Assembly: GCA_016297915.1 (NCBI GenBank)
Contig: JAEDFU010000008.1
Coordinates: forward strand, 1 to 56,721
Direction: 5' to 3'
DNA from: Clostridia bacterium
Lineage (GTDB): Bacteria > Bacillota > Clostridia > Christensenellales > UBA1242
Length of the DNA: 56,721 nucleotides
Positions 25,982 through 34,402 of the stretch are shown here, in pieces (position 1 is the first letter of the stretch; each line of letters opens with the position of its first letter). Under the pieces are notes generated by a model. It did not search any database. It was not told the origin of the DNA and saw only the letters and a program-made list of their open reading frames with translations. The translations under genes were made by a program, and so were the position numbers.

Positions 25982-26010
25982 TTGATTTTTTGCAATTTGT
26001 ATGGTATCAT
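25982..26010 (+). promoter_or_regulatory. Extended -10 promoter of rpsB-tsf
   Basis: TTGATT (25982-25987), 17 nt and TATCAT (26005-26010) preceded by TGG. The same -10 and extended TG pattern as the ruvX promoter. Confidence 0.75.
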
Positions 26011-26016
26011 TATCTC

Positions 26017-26192
26017 GTTGAATAATGACGCACTAGGTGCATTTTTGCTGGGTTTTGACAAAATTCTTGCCAAAATTAAGTAAAAACAATATGATTTTTT
26101 CCAAAAATTATATTGATTTGGTAGTTTGTTGGCTATATGCTTTGCTACTGGAGTCAAAACATCTAGGATGAAAAAACAAGGAGGAAATAATA
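26017..26192 (+). promoter_or_regulatory. Long 5' leader of rpsB
   Basis: About 175 nt lie between the predicted transcription start and the rpsB ATG. Several short complementary segments are visible (for example GTAG/CTAC across 26120-26150), but I do not see a recognised leader or a terminator. Ribosomal protein S2 often represses its own message through the leader, so a similar role is plausible. Confidence 0.4.
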
Positions 26193-26981
26193 ATGTCAGT
26201 AATTTCAATGAAACAATTGCTTGAAGCAGGCGTTCACTTTGGTCATCAAACCAGAAAGTGGAACCCTAAGATGAGCAAATACATCTTTAATTCCAGAAAT
26301 GATATCCATATCATCAATTTGGAAGACACAGTAGTTTTGATCGACAAGGCTTATGATTACATCAAATCTATGGCTAGCGAAGGCAAAACAATCCTATTCG
26401 TAGGAACAAAAAAACAAGCTCAAAAGGCTATCGAGGACGAAGCTAAGAGATGTGGTATGTACTATATCAATTCTCGTTGGTTGGGCGGTACTCTTACTAA
26501 CTTTAAGACAATCAGAAGCAGAGTAGAGAGACTAAACAAACTTGAGCAAATGGAAAAAGTAGGCGAGTTTAACCTTCTTCCTAAAAAAGAAGTAATCAAA
26601 CTAAAAGCCGAAAGAGACAAACTTGAGAAGAACCTTGGCGGTATCAAGGAAATGACAAAACTTCCAGATGTTCTATTTATCGTAGACACCAAGAAGGAAC
26701 ACATCGCTGTTCAAGAAGCTAAGTCTCTTGGAATTCCAGTTGTAGCTTTGCTTGATACAAACTGCGACCCAGAGCCTATCGACTATGTTATCCCTGGTAA
26801 CGATGATGCTATTAGAGCTGTATCACTTATTGCAGGTGCTATGGCTAATGCTGTAATCGAGGCTAGAGAGGGTGTTGCTCCAGCTGTTGAAGGCGAGCAA
26901 ACTAGTGCTGAGAACGCTGAGGAACAAACTGAAGTAGTTGAGCAAACTGCAGAAATGCCTGAAGTTAAGACCGAAGAATAA
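26193..26981 (+). CDS. rpsB: 30S ribosomal protein S2
   Basis: A 262-aa protein of the small-subunit head/body junction. Residues 1-60 carry the typical LLEAGVHFGHQTRKWNPKM start, followed by SRWLGGTLTNF and PDVLFIVDTKKE. The final 40 residues are an acidic Glu/Ala/Val-rich tail, longer than in Bacillus. AGGAGG lies 7 nt before the ATG. It is the first gene of an rpsB-tsf operon. Confidence 0.98.
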   Translation: MSVISMKQLLEAGVHFGHQTRKWNPKMSKYIFNSRNDIHIINLEDTVVLIDKAYDYIKSMASEGKTILFVGTKKQAQKAIEDEAKRCGMYYINSRWLGGTLTNFKTIRSRVERLNKLEQMEKVGEFNLLPKKEVIKLKAERDKLEKNLGGIKEMTKLPDVLFIVDTKKEHIAVQEAKSLGIPVVALLDTNCDPEPIDYVIPGNDDAIRAVSLIAGAMANAVIEAREGVAPAVEGEQTSAENAEEQTEVVEQTAEMPEVKTEE

Positions 26982-27005
26982 TAATATATAGGAGTGAAAA
27001 AGGTT

Positions 27006-27665
27006 ATGTTTACAAACGAAGATATTGTAAAACTAAGAAAAAGAACCAATGCAGGTATCATGGACTGCAAAAACGCTTTGACTGAGTCAGACGGTGACCT
27101 AGACAAGGCTACAGAATGGTTAAGAGAAAAAGGTATTGCAAAAGCTGCTAAAAAAGCAGACAGAATTGCTGCCGAGGGACTAGTTTACTCTTACATCCAC
27201 ATGGGTGGAAAAATTGGTGTTTTGGAAGAGATTAACTGCGAAACAGATTTCGTTGCAAGAAGTGAAAATTTTGTTGCTTTTTGTAAAGATATTGCTTTGC
27301 AAATCGCTGCTGCAAAACCTCTATACATCAACGAAGATGAAGTTCCTACTGATGTGCTAAATCACGAAAAAGAAATCTTGAGAATTCAAGCACTTAACGA
27401 GGGCAAGCCTGAGGCTATTGTTGATAGAATGATTGAAGGTAGAGTTAAGAAATTCTATGAAGAAGTTTGTCTACTTGACCAACCATTCGTAAAAGACCCA
27501 AGCAAAACTATTAGAGATTTGCTCAACGAGGCAATCCTTACAATCGGCGAAAAGATTTCTATCCGTAGATTTACTCGTTACGAAATGGGTGAAGGTTTGG
27601 AGAAGAGAAAAGACAACTTTGCTGATGAAGTTATGTCTCAAATGAAAACTGAAGAAGACAAGTAA
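27006..27665 (+). CDS. tsf: Translation elongation factor Ts
   Basis: The guanine exchange factor for EF-Tu. The N-terminal UBA-like domain reads VKLRKRTNAGIMDCKNAL, followed by EEINCETDFVAR and the dimerisation domain with KFYEEVCLLDQPF. A GTG at 26994 would extend it by four residues, but AGGAGTG (26990-26996) is spaced correctly only for the ATG at 27006, giving 219 aa. A strong terminator follows; pyrH, the usual next gene, is missing. Confidence 0.96.
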   Translation: MFTNEDIVKLRKRTNAGIMDCKNALTESDGDLDKATEWLREKGIAKAAKKADRIAAEGLVYSYIHMGGKIGVLEEINCETDFVARSENFVAFCKDIALQIAAAKPLYINEDEVPTDVLNHEKEILRIQALNEGKPEAIVDRMIEGRVKKFYEEVCLLDQPFVKDPSKTIRDLLNEAILTIGEKISIRRFTRYEMGEGLEKRKDNFADEVMSQMKTEEDK

Positions 27666-27671
27666 TTGAAG

Positions 27672-27710
27672 ACAACAAAAAACTCTGGGTGACTAGAGTT
27701 TTTTTGTTGT
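27672..27710 (+). terminator. Terminator after tsf
   Basis: ACAACAAAAAACTCT (27672-27686) pairs with AGAGTTTTTTTGTTGT (27695-27710), with the T run inside the 3' arm. It separates rpsB-tsf from frr. Confidence 0.85.
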
Positions 27711-27742
27711 TTTGTTCAAAAAACTCCAATTGTTTTTGAATT

Positions 27743-27771
27743 TTGTTTGCAAAATGAGTATGTTTTATAGT
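27743..27771 (+). promoter_or_regulatory. Promoter of frr
   Basis: TTGTTT (27743-27748), 17 nt and TATAGT (27766-27771), 34 nt before the frr ATG and just after the tsf terminator. Confidence 0.6.
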
Positions 27772-27804
27772 AAAATAAATTAGTATTTATTTAGGAGATT
27801 TTTT

Positions 27805-28374
27805 ATGTACAGTGAAGAAATTGAAATGTATTTGGATGATTACAAATCTGAATTAAAAAAAGCCGTAGACCATTACAAGGATGAATTGTTACAAATCAGA
27901 GCTGGTCGTGCTAATCCAAAGCTTATCGAAAAAATCATGGTTGACTATTATGGAACTATGACACCAATTAGTCAAATGGCAACTATATCTGTGCCAGAGG
28001 CAAGAATGATACTTGTTAATCTTTGGGATAATTCTATGCTCAAAACAGTTGCTAAGGCTATTGAAGCTGCAAACTTAGGTCTTAATCCTAGTGATGACGG
28101 AAGAGTTATAAGACTAGTCTTTCCACAACTAACTGAGGAAAGAAGAAAAGAACTTGTCAAAGATATGTCAAAATATACAGAGAGTGCTAAGGTTACTTGT
28201 AGAAATGCAAGAAGAGATGTTCTTGATGTATTCAAAAAAATGAAAAAAGATAGCTCAATTACTGAGGACGAAATGGCTAGTTTGGAAAAAGATGTTCAAA
28301 AAACTCTTGACGAAACTGTTGCCATGATTGACAAATCTGCTCAAGAAAAAGAAAAAGAAATTATGGAAGTTTAA
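27805..28374 (+). CDS. frr: Ribosome recycling factor
   Basis: A 189-aa three-helix-bundle protein that splits post-termination ribosomes with EF-G. The conserved LQIRAGRANPKLI near residue 30 and NPSDDGRVIRLVFPQLTEERR are intact. A few extra residues precede the usual start. AGGAG lies before the ATG. In most Bacillota frr follows pyrH; here it has its own promoter after the tsf terminator. Confidence 0.97.
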   Translation: MYSEEIEMYLDDYKSELKKAVDHYKDELLQIRAGRANPKLIEKIMVDYYGTMTPISQMATISVPEARMILVNLWDNSMLKTVAKAIEAANLGLNPSDDGRVIRLVFPQLTEERRKELVKDMSKYTESAKVTCRNARRDVLDVFKKMKKDSSITEDEMASLEKDVQKTLDETVAMIDKSAQEKEKEIMEV

Positions 28375-28435
28375 TTCCATAGTTTTTTTGGGTTAAAATA
28401 CTAAATTATTTGTCAAAAATATTAAAAGGGTACTT

Positions 28436-29383
28436 ATGAAAAAAAGATTACTTACTAGTTTTGTAATTCTTGTAGTGACTGGAATCTTTGTTGCGTCAAG
28501 ATATTACACGACATATGCCTTTGATGCTTTTGTTGGAATTCTTGCTATCCTTGGCTGTGTTGAGGTTACAAGAGTCCTTGAGCGAAAAAGAATGTTCACA
28601 AATATTGTCTTTGTTGGTTGTTTTCCAGCGATTATGTATATCGCTATGACAATTGGTCTTATAAATAAGCGTGATTGGATACATTATATTTTGTATTTTG
28701 TTGTAATTATGGTGCTACTCTTTGTAGTCAACTTTTTGTACACTTTTTTGTGTTCGGGAGTTACTCACAAAGAAAAAGACAAATATGGTGTGTATGATTC
28801 AGACAGTGCTTATGCTCTCAAAAAGAGTATGAACTCGGCGTTTGTCATGATTTATCCAGCACTTTTGTTTACTTGTTTATTTGTTATTAATCACTTTTTT
28901 GAATTTGCATTTATCCATGTTGAAGGACTTGAAAACACAAATTTGGTGGTATTATTCTTTGTAGTTTTGTTATTTGCAATAACAATGATTACAGACAGTA
29001 TGGCGCTAGTTGTTGGAACAACTATCAAAGGTTCAAAACTTTGCCCAAGAATTAGCCCAAACAAAACTATTAGTGGTGCAATCGGTGGACTAATATTTGG
29101 TGCACTTGGCGGAGTATTGGTATACTATTTGTTCTCACTTAATATACTTGTTAATGAGGCTTTTGTACTAATTAATCTTACTTGGTGGAAGGTCATGATA
29201 ATATCAATTATAACCTCGGCTGTAGGGCAAATTGGTGACATTGTTGCTAGTATGCTTAAGCGTAGTGCTAGGGTCAAGGATTATGGAACAATATTCCCAG
29301 GACATGGCGGTGTAATGGATAGAGTTGATGGACTTGTATTTAATGCAGTTGTTATCCTTATATCTATGTTTGTGCTAATCTAA
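28436..29383 (+). CDS. cdsA: Phosphatidate cytidylyltransferase
   Basis: A 315-aa polytopic membrane enzyme making CDP-diacylglycerol from phosphatidate and CTP. Several hydrophobic segments cover the N-terminal two thirds. The signature is complete near the C-terminus: SMLKRSARVKDYG, then FPGHGGVMDRVDGL. uppS (upstream) and dxr (downstream), normally flanking it, are absent. Confidence 0.95.
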   Translation: MKKRLLTSFVILVVTGIFVASRYYTTYAFDAFVGILAILGCVEVTRVLERKRMFTNIVFVGCFPAIMYIAMTIGLINKRDWIHYILYFVVIMVLLFVVNFLYTFLCSGVTHKEKDKYGVYDSDSAYALKKSMNSAFVMIYPALLFTCLFVINHFFEFAFIHVEGLENTNLVVLFFVVLLFAITMITDSMALVVGTTIKGSKLCPRISPNKTISGAIGGLIFGALGGVLVYYLFSLNILVNEAFVLINLTWWKVMIISIITSAVGQIGDIVASMLKRSARVKDYGTIFPGHGGVMDRVDGLVFNAVVILISMFVLI

Positions 29384-29467
29384 GCATGCAAAATTTGGCT
29401 TATTTCCACAAAAATTGTGATTGTGCTAATTTGTAATGCTTATTTGAATGAAAATTAGGAGAATTAA

Positions 29468-30532
29468 ATGATAGTACTATATGTTTTGCTTGCCATAGTG
29501 ATTTTGCTACTTATGATAATGATTCACGAAACTGGACATTACCTTGCTGGCAAAATGTTGGGCTTTAAGATTGAAGAGTATTCAATTGGCTTTGGCAAAG
29601 CAATATTTAGCAAAAAACTAAAAAGTGGCGAGATCTTTAGCTTAAGGTGGATTCCGCTTGGCGGTTTTTGTGCGTTTAAGGGCGAGGATGAGGACGGCAA
29701 GGAAGATCCGGAGTGCTTTAATAGTTATCCATGTTGGAAGAGACTAATAGTTTTGTTTTCGGGTGCTCTCTTCAACTTTTTGTCCGGAATCATATTTACA
29801 TTTATTTTGCTACTAAGTGTAGGCTCAGGAATTGTAAAAGTATCTGATGTTGTCGCAACCAATGGCAACCAAGATGTTCTAAAAAAGAATGATATTATCA
29901 TGCAAGTTGATGGAGTTGAGCCAACTTTTTTGAATGGTGGAATTATTAATCTGATGAAAGGAAAAGATATCGGTGACGATATTATACTCAAGGTTGATAG
30001 AGACGGCAAAATAATAGATATAACTGTTCAAAAATATGCAATCTATGAGACCAACGAGGATGGAACTTTCAAACTTGATGCCGACGGCAACAAGATTATA
30101 AGTAGCAAAGTTATCGGTGTAACCACTGAGTATGTCAAGTATGGATTTGGCAAAGCTCTACTTAAATGCGTTCCTTATACTTGTAATATGGCTTGGGAGT
30201 GTTTGGTCGTTTTGGGCAATCTATTCACAGGCAAAATTGGGCTAGAGAGTGTTGGAGGTCCAGTCACTACTATCAAGACAATAGCTGTATCTACACAAGC
30301 TAATATGAAAAACTTGCTTCTACTATTCCCACTTATTGCCGTCAATTTGGCTGTATTTAACTGGCTACCAATACCAGCACTAGACGGTGCTCGAATGGTA
30401 TTTGTATTTATTGAGTGGATATTCAAAAAACCAGTCCCACGAAATATAGAAGCCAAAATTCATAGTATTGGTCTGCTTATACTTTTTGCTCTGGTAATAA
30501 TTATTGATTTATTGCATTTATTCTTATTCTAA
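29468..30532 (+). CDS. rseP: RseP-type site-2 protease
   Basis: A 354-aa intramembrane zinc metalloprotease. HETGH near residue 21, in the first membrane helix, holds the zinc histidines and catalytic Glu; the third ligand Asp lies in LPIPALDGARM near the C-terminus. A single PDZ-like domain lies between (about residues 120-190). Expected substrates are membrane-bound anti-sigma factors and signal-peptide remnants. AGGAG precedes the ATG. It sits after cdsA as in Bacillus, though without dxr. Confidence 0.94.
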   Translation: MIVLYVLLAIVILLLMIMIHETGHYLAGKMLGFKIEEYSIGFGKAIFSKKLKSGEIFSLRWIPLGGFCAFKGEDEDGKEDPECFNSYPCWKRLIVLFSGALFNFLSGIIFTFILLLSVGSGIVKVSDVVATNGNQDVLKKNDIIMQVDGVEPTFLNGGIINLMKGKDIGDDIILKVDRDGKIIDITVQKYAIYETNEDGTFKLDADGNKIISSKVIGVTTEYVKYGFGKALLKCVPYTCNMAWECLVVLGNLFTGKIGLESVGGPVTTIKTIAVSTQANMKNLLLLFPLIAVNLAVFNWLPIPALDGARMVFVFIEWIFKKPVPRNIEAKIHSIGLLILFALVIIIDLLHLFLF

Positions 30533-30547
30533 AGAAAAAGGATGTTC

Positions 30548-32101
30548 ATGAAATTACTTGATTTTATTAACAAACAAACAAATAACGCTTACTTGGATTT
30601 CAAACTTGTAAGTGTTATTTTTGATAGAGAAAATAGAGTTTGTACATTTAAGTTTTTGTACAAAAATGAGTTAAAAGACGGTGACAAAGATGTTTTGCAA
30701 AAGCTAATCACCGAGTATTTGCCTCAAAAAGTTGATGTCGTTGTCAAATGCAAAAAGGCTTATGTTGATAAAGATTTGGTTAGGGATGTTATTTATAACT
30801 TTGTAATCAAGCACTATTCGAGTGTTGCATCTGACTTGGAGAAAAAAGATATCTCAGTTGATATTCAGCAAGACGGAATTTACGCAACAATCGAAGCAAC
30901 AGAATTTAACTACAATCACTTAATCGACCCAAATGTGTATGCAGACATTTTAAATTACGCAAATAGTTTCTTTTTTGAAGAGTTTTATTTGGATGTTAAG
31001 TCAAACAAGCAAAATTCAGACTTGACAGAAATTGAGATAGAAAATCCTTTCGAAAATGAAATTTATTTGGGCAAAAACAATGTTGTTAAGTGTTATGGCG
31101 TTGATAATATCGAAAATATCATAAACGAAGTTAATGGCAATCCAATAGACATTTCGTCTATCGAAAATGCTTTGGAGAGCGTTGAGGTTTCTGGCACAAT
31201 TAGGTTCTTTACACAAAAAGAATTTGAGAGCAAAAGGCTAGACAAAGACGGCAACAAAATTATCAAAACATTCTTTAGTTTTTCGCTTTTTGACAAAACA
31301 GGCAAGATGAGTTGCGTTATTTTCCCAAACAAGGCTGATGCGCCCAAAATGCTTGGTTTCCACGACGGAGACTATGTTATTGTTCATGGTGATGTTGAGG
31401 ATTATAATGGCAGACTTAGTCTCAAGGCTACAGCAATTGCTAGATGTGTCAGAGCCAATCAAGAACAAAAAGAAGAAGTTGTCGAAATCAAAAAAGAGCC
31501 AAATAAGGACTATCTTGTGTGCCGTCCAGAGTCTTATATCGAAATGTCACAGGGGAATTTGTTTTCGATGGGAGATGAAATTGGCAAATATCTAATGGAG
31601 AACGATGTTGTTGTATTTGATATTGAAACCACAGGACTTGAAGTCAGCAGGTGTGAGATAATCGAGATTGGAGCTGTAAAACTCCATGAGGGCAAAAAAA
31701 TTGAGACCTTTGAGACATTTGTTCATCCTGAAAATCCAATCCCTGAGGAGATTACAAATCTAACTGGAATAACAGATGAAATGGTCAAGGATTCGCCAAG
31801 TGCCGAAAAAGTTATAGCTGATTTTTATAAGTTTTGTTACAACTGTACAATCATTGCTTACAATATAGATTTTGACTACAAGTTTATCAATCAATGTGGC
31901 AAAAAGCATGGCTATATCTTTGATAACAAACAAATAGATGCTCTCTTTATGGCTAGGTCATTTATTCCGGGACTCAAAAACTTTAAGTTAGGAACAGTGT
32001 GCAAAAAGTTGGGTGTATCACTTGAAAATGCACATAGGGCAGTACATGATGCAATGGCTACCGCCGATGTTGTAATCAAATTAAATACTAATCTTACATA
32101 A
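30548..32101 (+). CDS. PolC-derived protein: N-terminal, OB-fold and proofreading exonuclease only
   Basis: A 517-aa protein at the position of polC. Residues 1-200 resemble the PolC N-terminal region, about 210-300 an OB-fold (SGTIRFFTQKEF, then FFSFSLFDKTGKMSCVIF, HGDVEDYNGRLSLKA), and about 350-515 a DnaQ-like 3'-5' exonuclease with DIETTGLE, AYNIDFDYKF and HRAVHDAMATAD (all catalytic acids kept). The PHP segment that follows the OB-fold in full PolC (ELHLHT motif) and the whole polymerase region are missing, so it is not a simple C-terminal truncation. The SD at 30535-30541 favours the ATG at 30548 over 30542. It may be a free proofreading subunit. Confidence 0.85.
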   Translation: MKLLDFINKQTNNAYLDFKLVSVIFDRENRVCTFKFLYKNELKDGDKDVLQKLITEYLPQKVDVVVKCKKAYVDKDLVRDVIYNFVIKHYSSVASDLEKKDISVDIQQDGIYATIEATEFNYNHLIDPNVYADILNYANSFFFEEFYLDVKSNKQNSDLTEIEIENPFENEIYLGKNNVVKCYGVDNIENIINEVNGNPIDISSIENALESVEVSGTIRFFTQKEFESKRLDKDGNKIIKTFFSFSLFDKTGKMSCVIFPNKADAPKMLGFHDGDYVIVHGDVEDYNGRLSLKATAIARCVRANQEQKEEVVEIKKEPNKDYLVCRPESYIEMSQGNLFSMGDEIGKYLMENDVVVFDIETTGLEVSRCEIIEIGAVKLHEGKKIETFETFVHPENPIPEEITNLTGITDEMVKDSPSAEKVIADFYKFCYNCTIIAYNIDFDYKFINQCGKKHGYIFDNKQIDALFMARSFIPGLKNFKLGTVCKKLGVSLENAHRAVHDAMATADVVIKLNTNLT

Positions 32102-32179
32102 ATTTACTATTTTTTTGCTTTAATGCCTTGATTTTAGTGTTTTTTTATGATATTATACTTAAGTTAATACTAGATTATT

Positions 32180-32203
32180 AGAGTGGACTTTGTGGTTCAC
32201 TCT
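32180..32203 (+). promoter_or_regulatory. Stem-loop in the rimP-nusA leader
   Basis: AGAGTGGAC (32180-32188) pairs with GGTTCACTCT (32195-32203 region) with one G-U pair and a 6-nt loop. It lies between a TATACT -10-like element (32154-32159, with no well-spaced -35) and the rimP ribosome binding site. No T run follows, so it is not a terminator. A role in nusA-operon control is possible but unproven. Confidence 0.35.
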
Positions 32204-32229
32204 TAAATTTTGTAAGAGGAGAGTTAATA

Positions 32230-32691
32230 GTGGCAGAAAGAGTTGTTGACAGAGCAGAAAAAATCATAAGACCAATTGTTGAGAGTTTGGGTTATGTATT
32301 TGTTGATTTGGAGTACAAAAAAGAGTTTAGTGGTTATGTACTTGCACTTACAATTGATAGCCCACAAGGAATAACAATAAATGATTGCGAAAAGGTTTCG
32401 CACGCACTTGATGTGCCTTTGGACGAAAACGATGTTACAAATGGTGCTAGTTACAACTTTAATGTATCATCATATGGACTAGATAGAGCATTTAAGACCG
32501 ATTACGACTTTAATAAACATATCGGTTCAAAGTGTGACATCAAGTTTTATGCTCCATTTAATGGCAACAAGATTATAACTGCTACTTTGCTTGCCTTTGA
32601 CAAAGAAAAACTAACGGTCGAACTTGACCAACAAACTATTGAAATTGAGCGAAAACTAATATCCAATATAACCGCTCATATTGAGTTTTAA
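32230..32691 (+). CDS. rimP: Ribosome maturation factor RimP
   Basis: A 153-aa protein needed for 30S subunit maturation. The N-terminal half has the PIVESLGYVFVDLEYKKE motif and the central DCEKVSHALDVPLD; the C-terminal half is an SH3-like barrel. It starts with GTG, preceded by AGAGGAGAG. It opens the classic rimP-nusA-ylxR-ylxQ-infB-rbfA-truB operon. Confidence 0.94.
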   Translation: MAERVVDRAEKIIRPIVESLGYVFVDLEYKKEFSGYVLALTIDSPQGITINDCEKVSHALDVPLDENDVTNGASYNFNVSSYGLDRAFKTDYDFNKHIGSKCDIKFYAPFNGNKIITATLLAFDKEKLTVELDQQTIEIERKLISNITAHIEF

Positions 32692-32706
32692 TTAAGGAGA
32701 AATACA

Positions 32707-33828
32707 ATGATTAACAAAGATTTTTTTCAAGCATTAAATGATTTGGAAGAACAAAAAGGAATTAACAAAGAATACTTTATTGAAGCATTAGAGGCTGCTC
32801 TTACTAGTGCTTACAAAAAGAACTTTGGTGAGGCAAAAAGTGCTTTTGTCAAACTTAATCCCGAGAAAAACACAATTAAGATTTATTCCTACAAGACTGT
32901 AGTTAGCGAAGTTTTGGATAGTGACAAGGAAATTAGTCTTGCTGAGGCTAAGACAATCAAAAAAAGTTTCAAAATCGGAGACCTTGTTCAACAAGAAGAG
33001 ACTCCAAAGAACTTTGGAAGAATCGCTGCTCAAACTGCAAAACAAGTTGTTATGCAAAGACTAAGAGAGGCTGAGCGTGGCAAAATTATGGATGAGGTTA
33101 ATACCAAACAAGACGAACTAGTTACTGGAATTATTAGAAGAATCGAGGGTGACAATGTTTATGTTGATTTGGGTATGACTCAAGTTGAAGGTGTCCTTGG
33201 TCTCAAAGATCAAATCCCTGGTGAAAAGTACAAGATTAACGATAGAATTAAGGTAGTTGTCAAAACTGTCAAAGAGGGCTACAATATGCCTTATGTACAA
33301 CTTTCTCGTAGTAGTGCAGGTTTTGTAAAAAAACTATTTGAACTCGAAGTTCCAGAGATTGCAAGTGGAGAGATTGTTATCAAAAACATCGTAAGAGAGG
33401 CAGGTTATCGTACTAAGATGTCTGTTTACTCAAGTAACAAAATGCTTGATGTAATTGGTGCTTGCGTTGGTAACAAAGGCATGAGAGTCAACGAGATTGT
33501 CAACGAGCTTGGTGGCGAAAAGATTGATATTATTCCTTATAGCGAAGATGCTGGTGAATACATTGTATCTGCACTAAGCCCAGCTACTGTACTATATATT
33601 CATACAAATATGGAAGACAGAACATCTCTTGCAGTTGTTCCTGATGACAAACTAAGTCTTGCTATTGGCAAATCTGGTCAAAATGTTAGACTTGCTGCTA
33701 GGCTTACTGGTTGGAAGATAGATGTCAAAGCAAAGAGTGCAGTTCCATCACTTAACTTAGAGGAACATGCTCAAGAGTCGTACGAGAACTTGTTTGATGG
33801 CGAAGATGCATTTGACGACATTAACTAA
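32707..33828 (+). CDS. nusA: Transcription termination/antitermination protein NusA
   Basis: A 373-aa RNA-polymerase-binding protein affecting pausing and termination. Domain order: N-terminal domain (about 1-125), S1 (IIRRIEGDNVYVDLG near 140), then two KH domains with GACVGNKGMRVNEIV and GKSGQNVRLAARLTGW. It lacks the C-terminal acidic repeats of proteobacterial NusA, as is usual in Bacillota. AAGGAG precedes the ATG. Confidence 0.97.
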   Translation: MINKDFFQALNDLEEQKGINKEYFIEALEAALTSAYKKNFGEAKSAFVKLNPEKNTIKIYSYKTVVSEVLDSDKEISLAEAKTIKKSFKIGDLVQQEETPKNFGRIAAQTAKQVVMQRLREAERGKIMDEVNTKQDELVTGIIRRIEGDNVYVDLGMTQVEGVLGLKDQIPGEKYKINDRIKVVVKTVKEGYNMPYVQLSRSSAGFVKKLFELEVPEIASGEIVIKNIVREAGYRTKMSVYSSNKMLDVIGACVGNKGMRVNEIVNELGGEKIDIIPYSEDAGEYIVSALSPATVLYIHTNMEDRTSLAVVPDDKLSLAIGKSGQNVRLAARLTGWKIDVKAKSAVPSLNLEEHAQESYENLFDGEDAFDDIN

Positions 33829-33837
33829 GGAGAAATT

Positions 33838-34098
33838 ATGATAAAAAAAGTTCCTATGAGAACATGCATTGCTTGTAGAGAATGTAAACCAAAAAAAGAA
33901 CTTGTTAGGATTGTAAAAACTGATAGTGGTTTTAGACTTGATAAATCTGGCAAACTAAATGGCAGAGGCTCATATATTTGTAATGACGCCAAATGCTTAA
34001 ATTTGCTAGTTTCAAAAAAATTACTTAACAAAGTTTATAAGACTAATGTACATGATAGTGACTATTTGGCTATCAAAGAGGAATTTGATGCAGAGTAA
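33838..34098 (+). CDS. rnpM: RNase P modulator RnpM (YlxR)
   Basis: An 86-aa DUF448 protein. Conserved RTCIACRECKPKKELVRIV and the GRGSYIC motif match YlxR, recently described in Bacillus as an RNase P modulator. The three cysteines in the first 20 residues are typical. It lies in the standard place between nusA and ylxQ, overlapping ylxQ by 11 nt. Confidence 0.92.
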   Translation: MIKKVPMRTCIACRECKPKKELVRIVKTDSGFRLDKSGKLNGRGSYICNDAKCLNLLVSKKLLNKVYKTNVHDSDYLAIKEEFDAE

Positions 34099-34387
34099 AC
34101 TTGGTACTTATATTGGATTTGCAATAAGAAGTGGCAAAGTCGTATTTGGATACGACAATTTGTTTAAGTCAAAAAAGAAGGTTATTCTTGTTTTGTATTC
34201 TTTGGATTTGGCAGAAAAGATGCAGATTAAACTAAAAACATTTTGTAATGACCAAAAAATCGACATACTACCCCTTGAAAATCCAAATTTGAGTGATATA
34301 ATAAAGAGAGATAATTGCAAAGTTTTGGGAATTTGTGAACCAGAACTATCAAAAGTTATTGCAAAAGAAATAACGCAACAAAACTAA
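34088..34387 (+). CDS. ylxQ: L7Ae-family ribosomal-like protein YlxQ
   Basis: A 99-aa L7Ae/L30e-fold protein expected to bind kink-turn RNA. It has YIGFAIRSGKVVFGYDN and KKKVILVLYSLDLA near the N-terminus. Longer upstream reading in this frame exists (from about 34046), but AAAGAGGA (34075-34082) fits the ATG at 34088 and the family begins here. Overlaps the rnpM stop, suggesting coupling. Confidence 0.88.
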   Translation: MQSKLGTYIGFAIRSGKVVFGYDNLFKSKKKVILVLYSLDLAEKMQIKLKTFCNDQKIDILPLENPNLSDIIKRDNCKVLGICEPELSKVIAKEITQQN

Positions 34388-34402
34388 ATTGGAGAGATTT
34401 AA

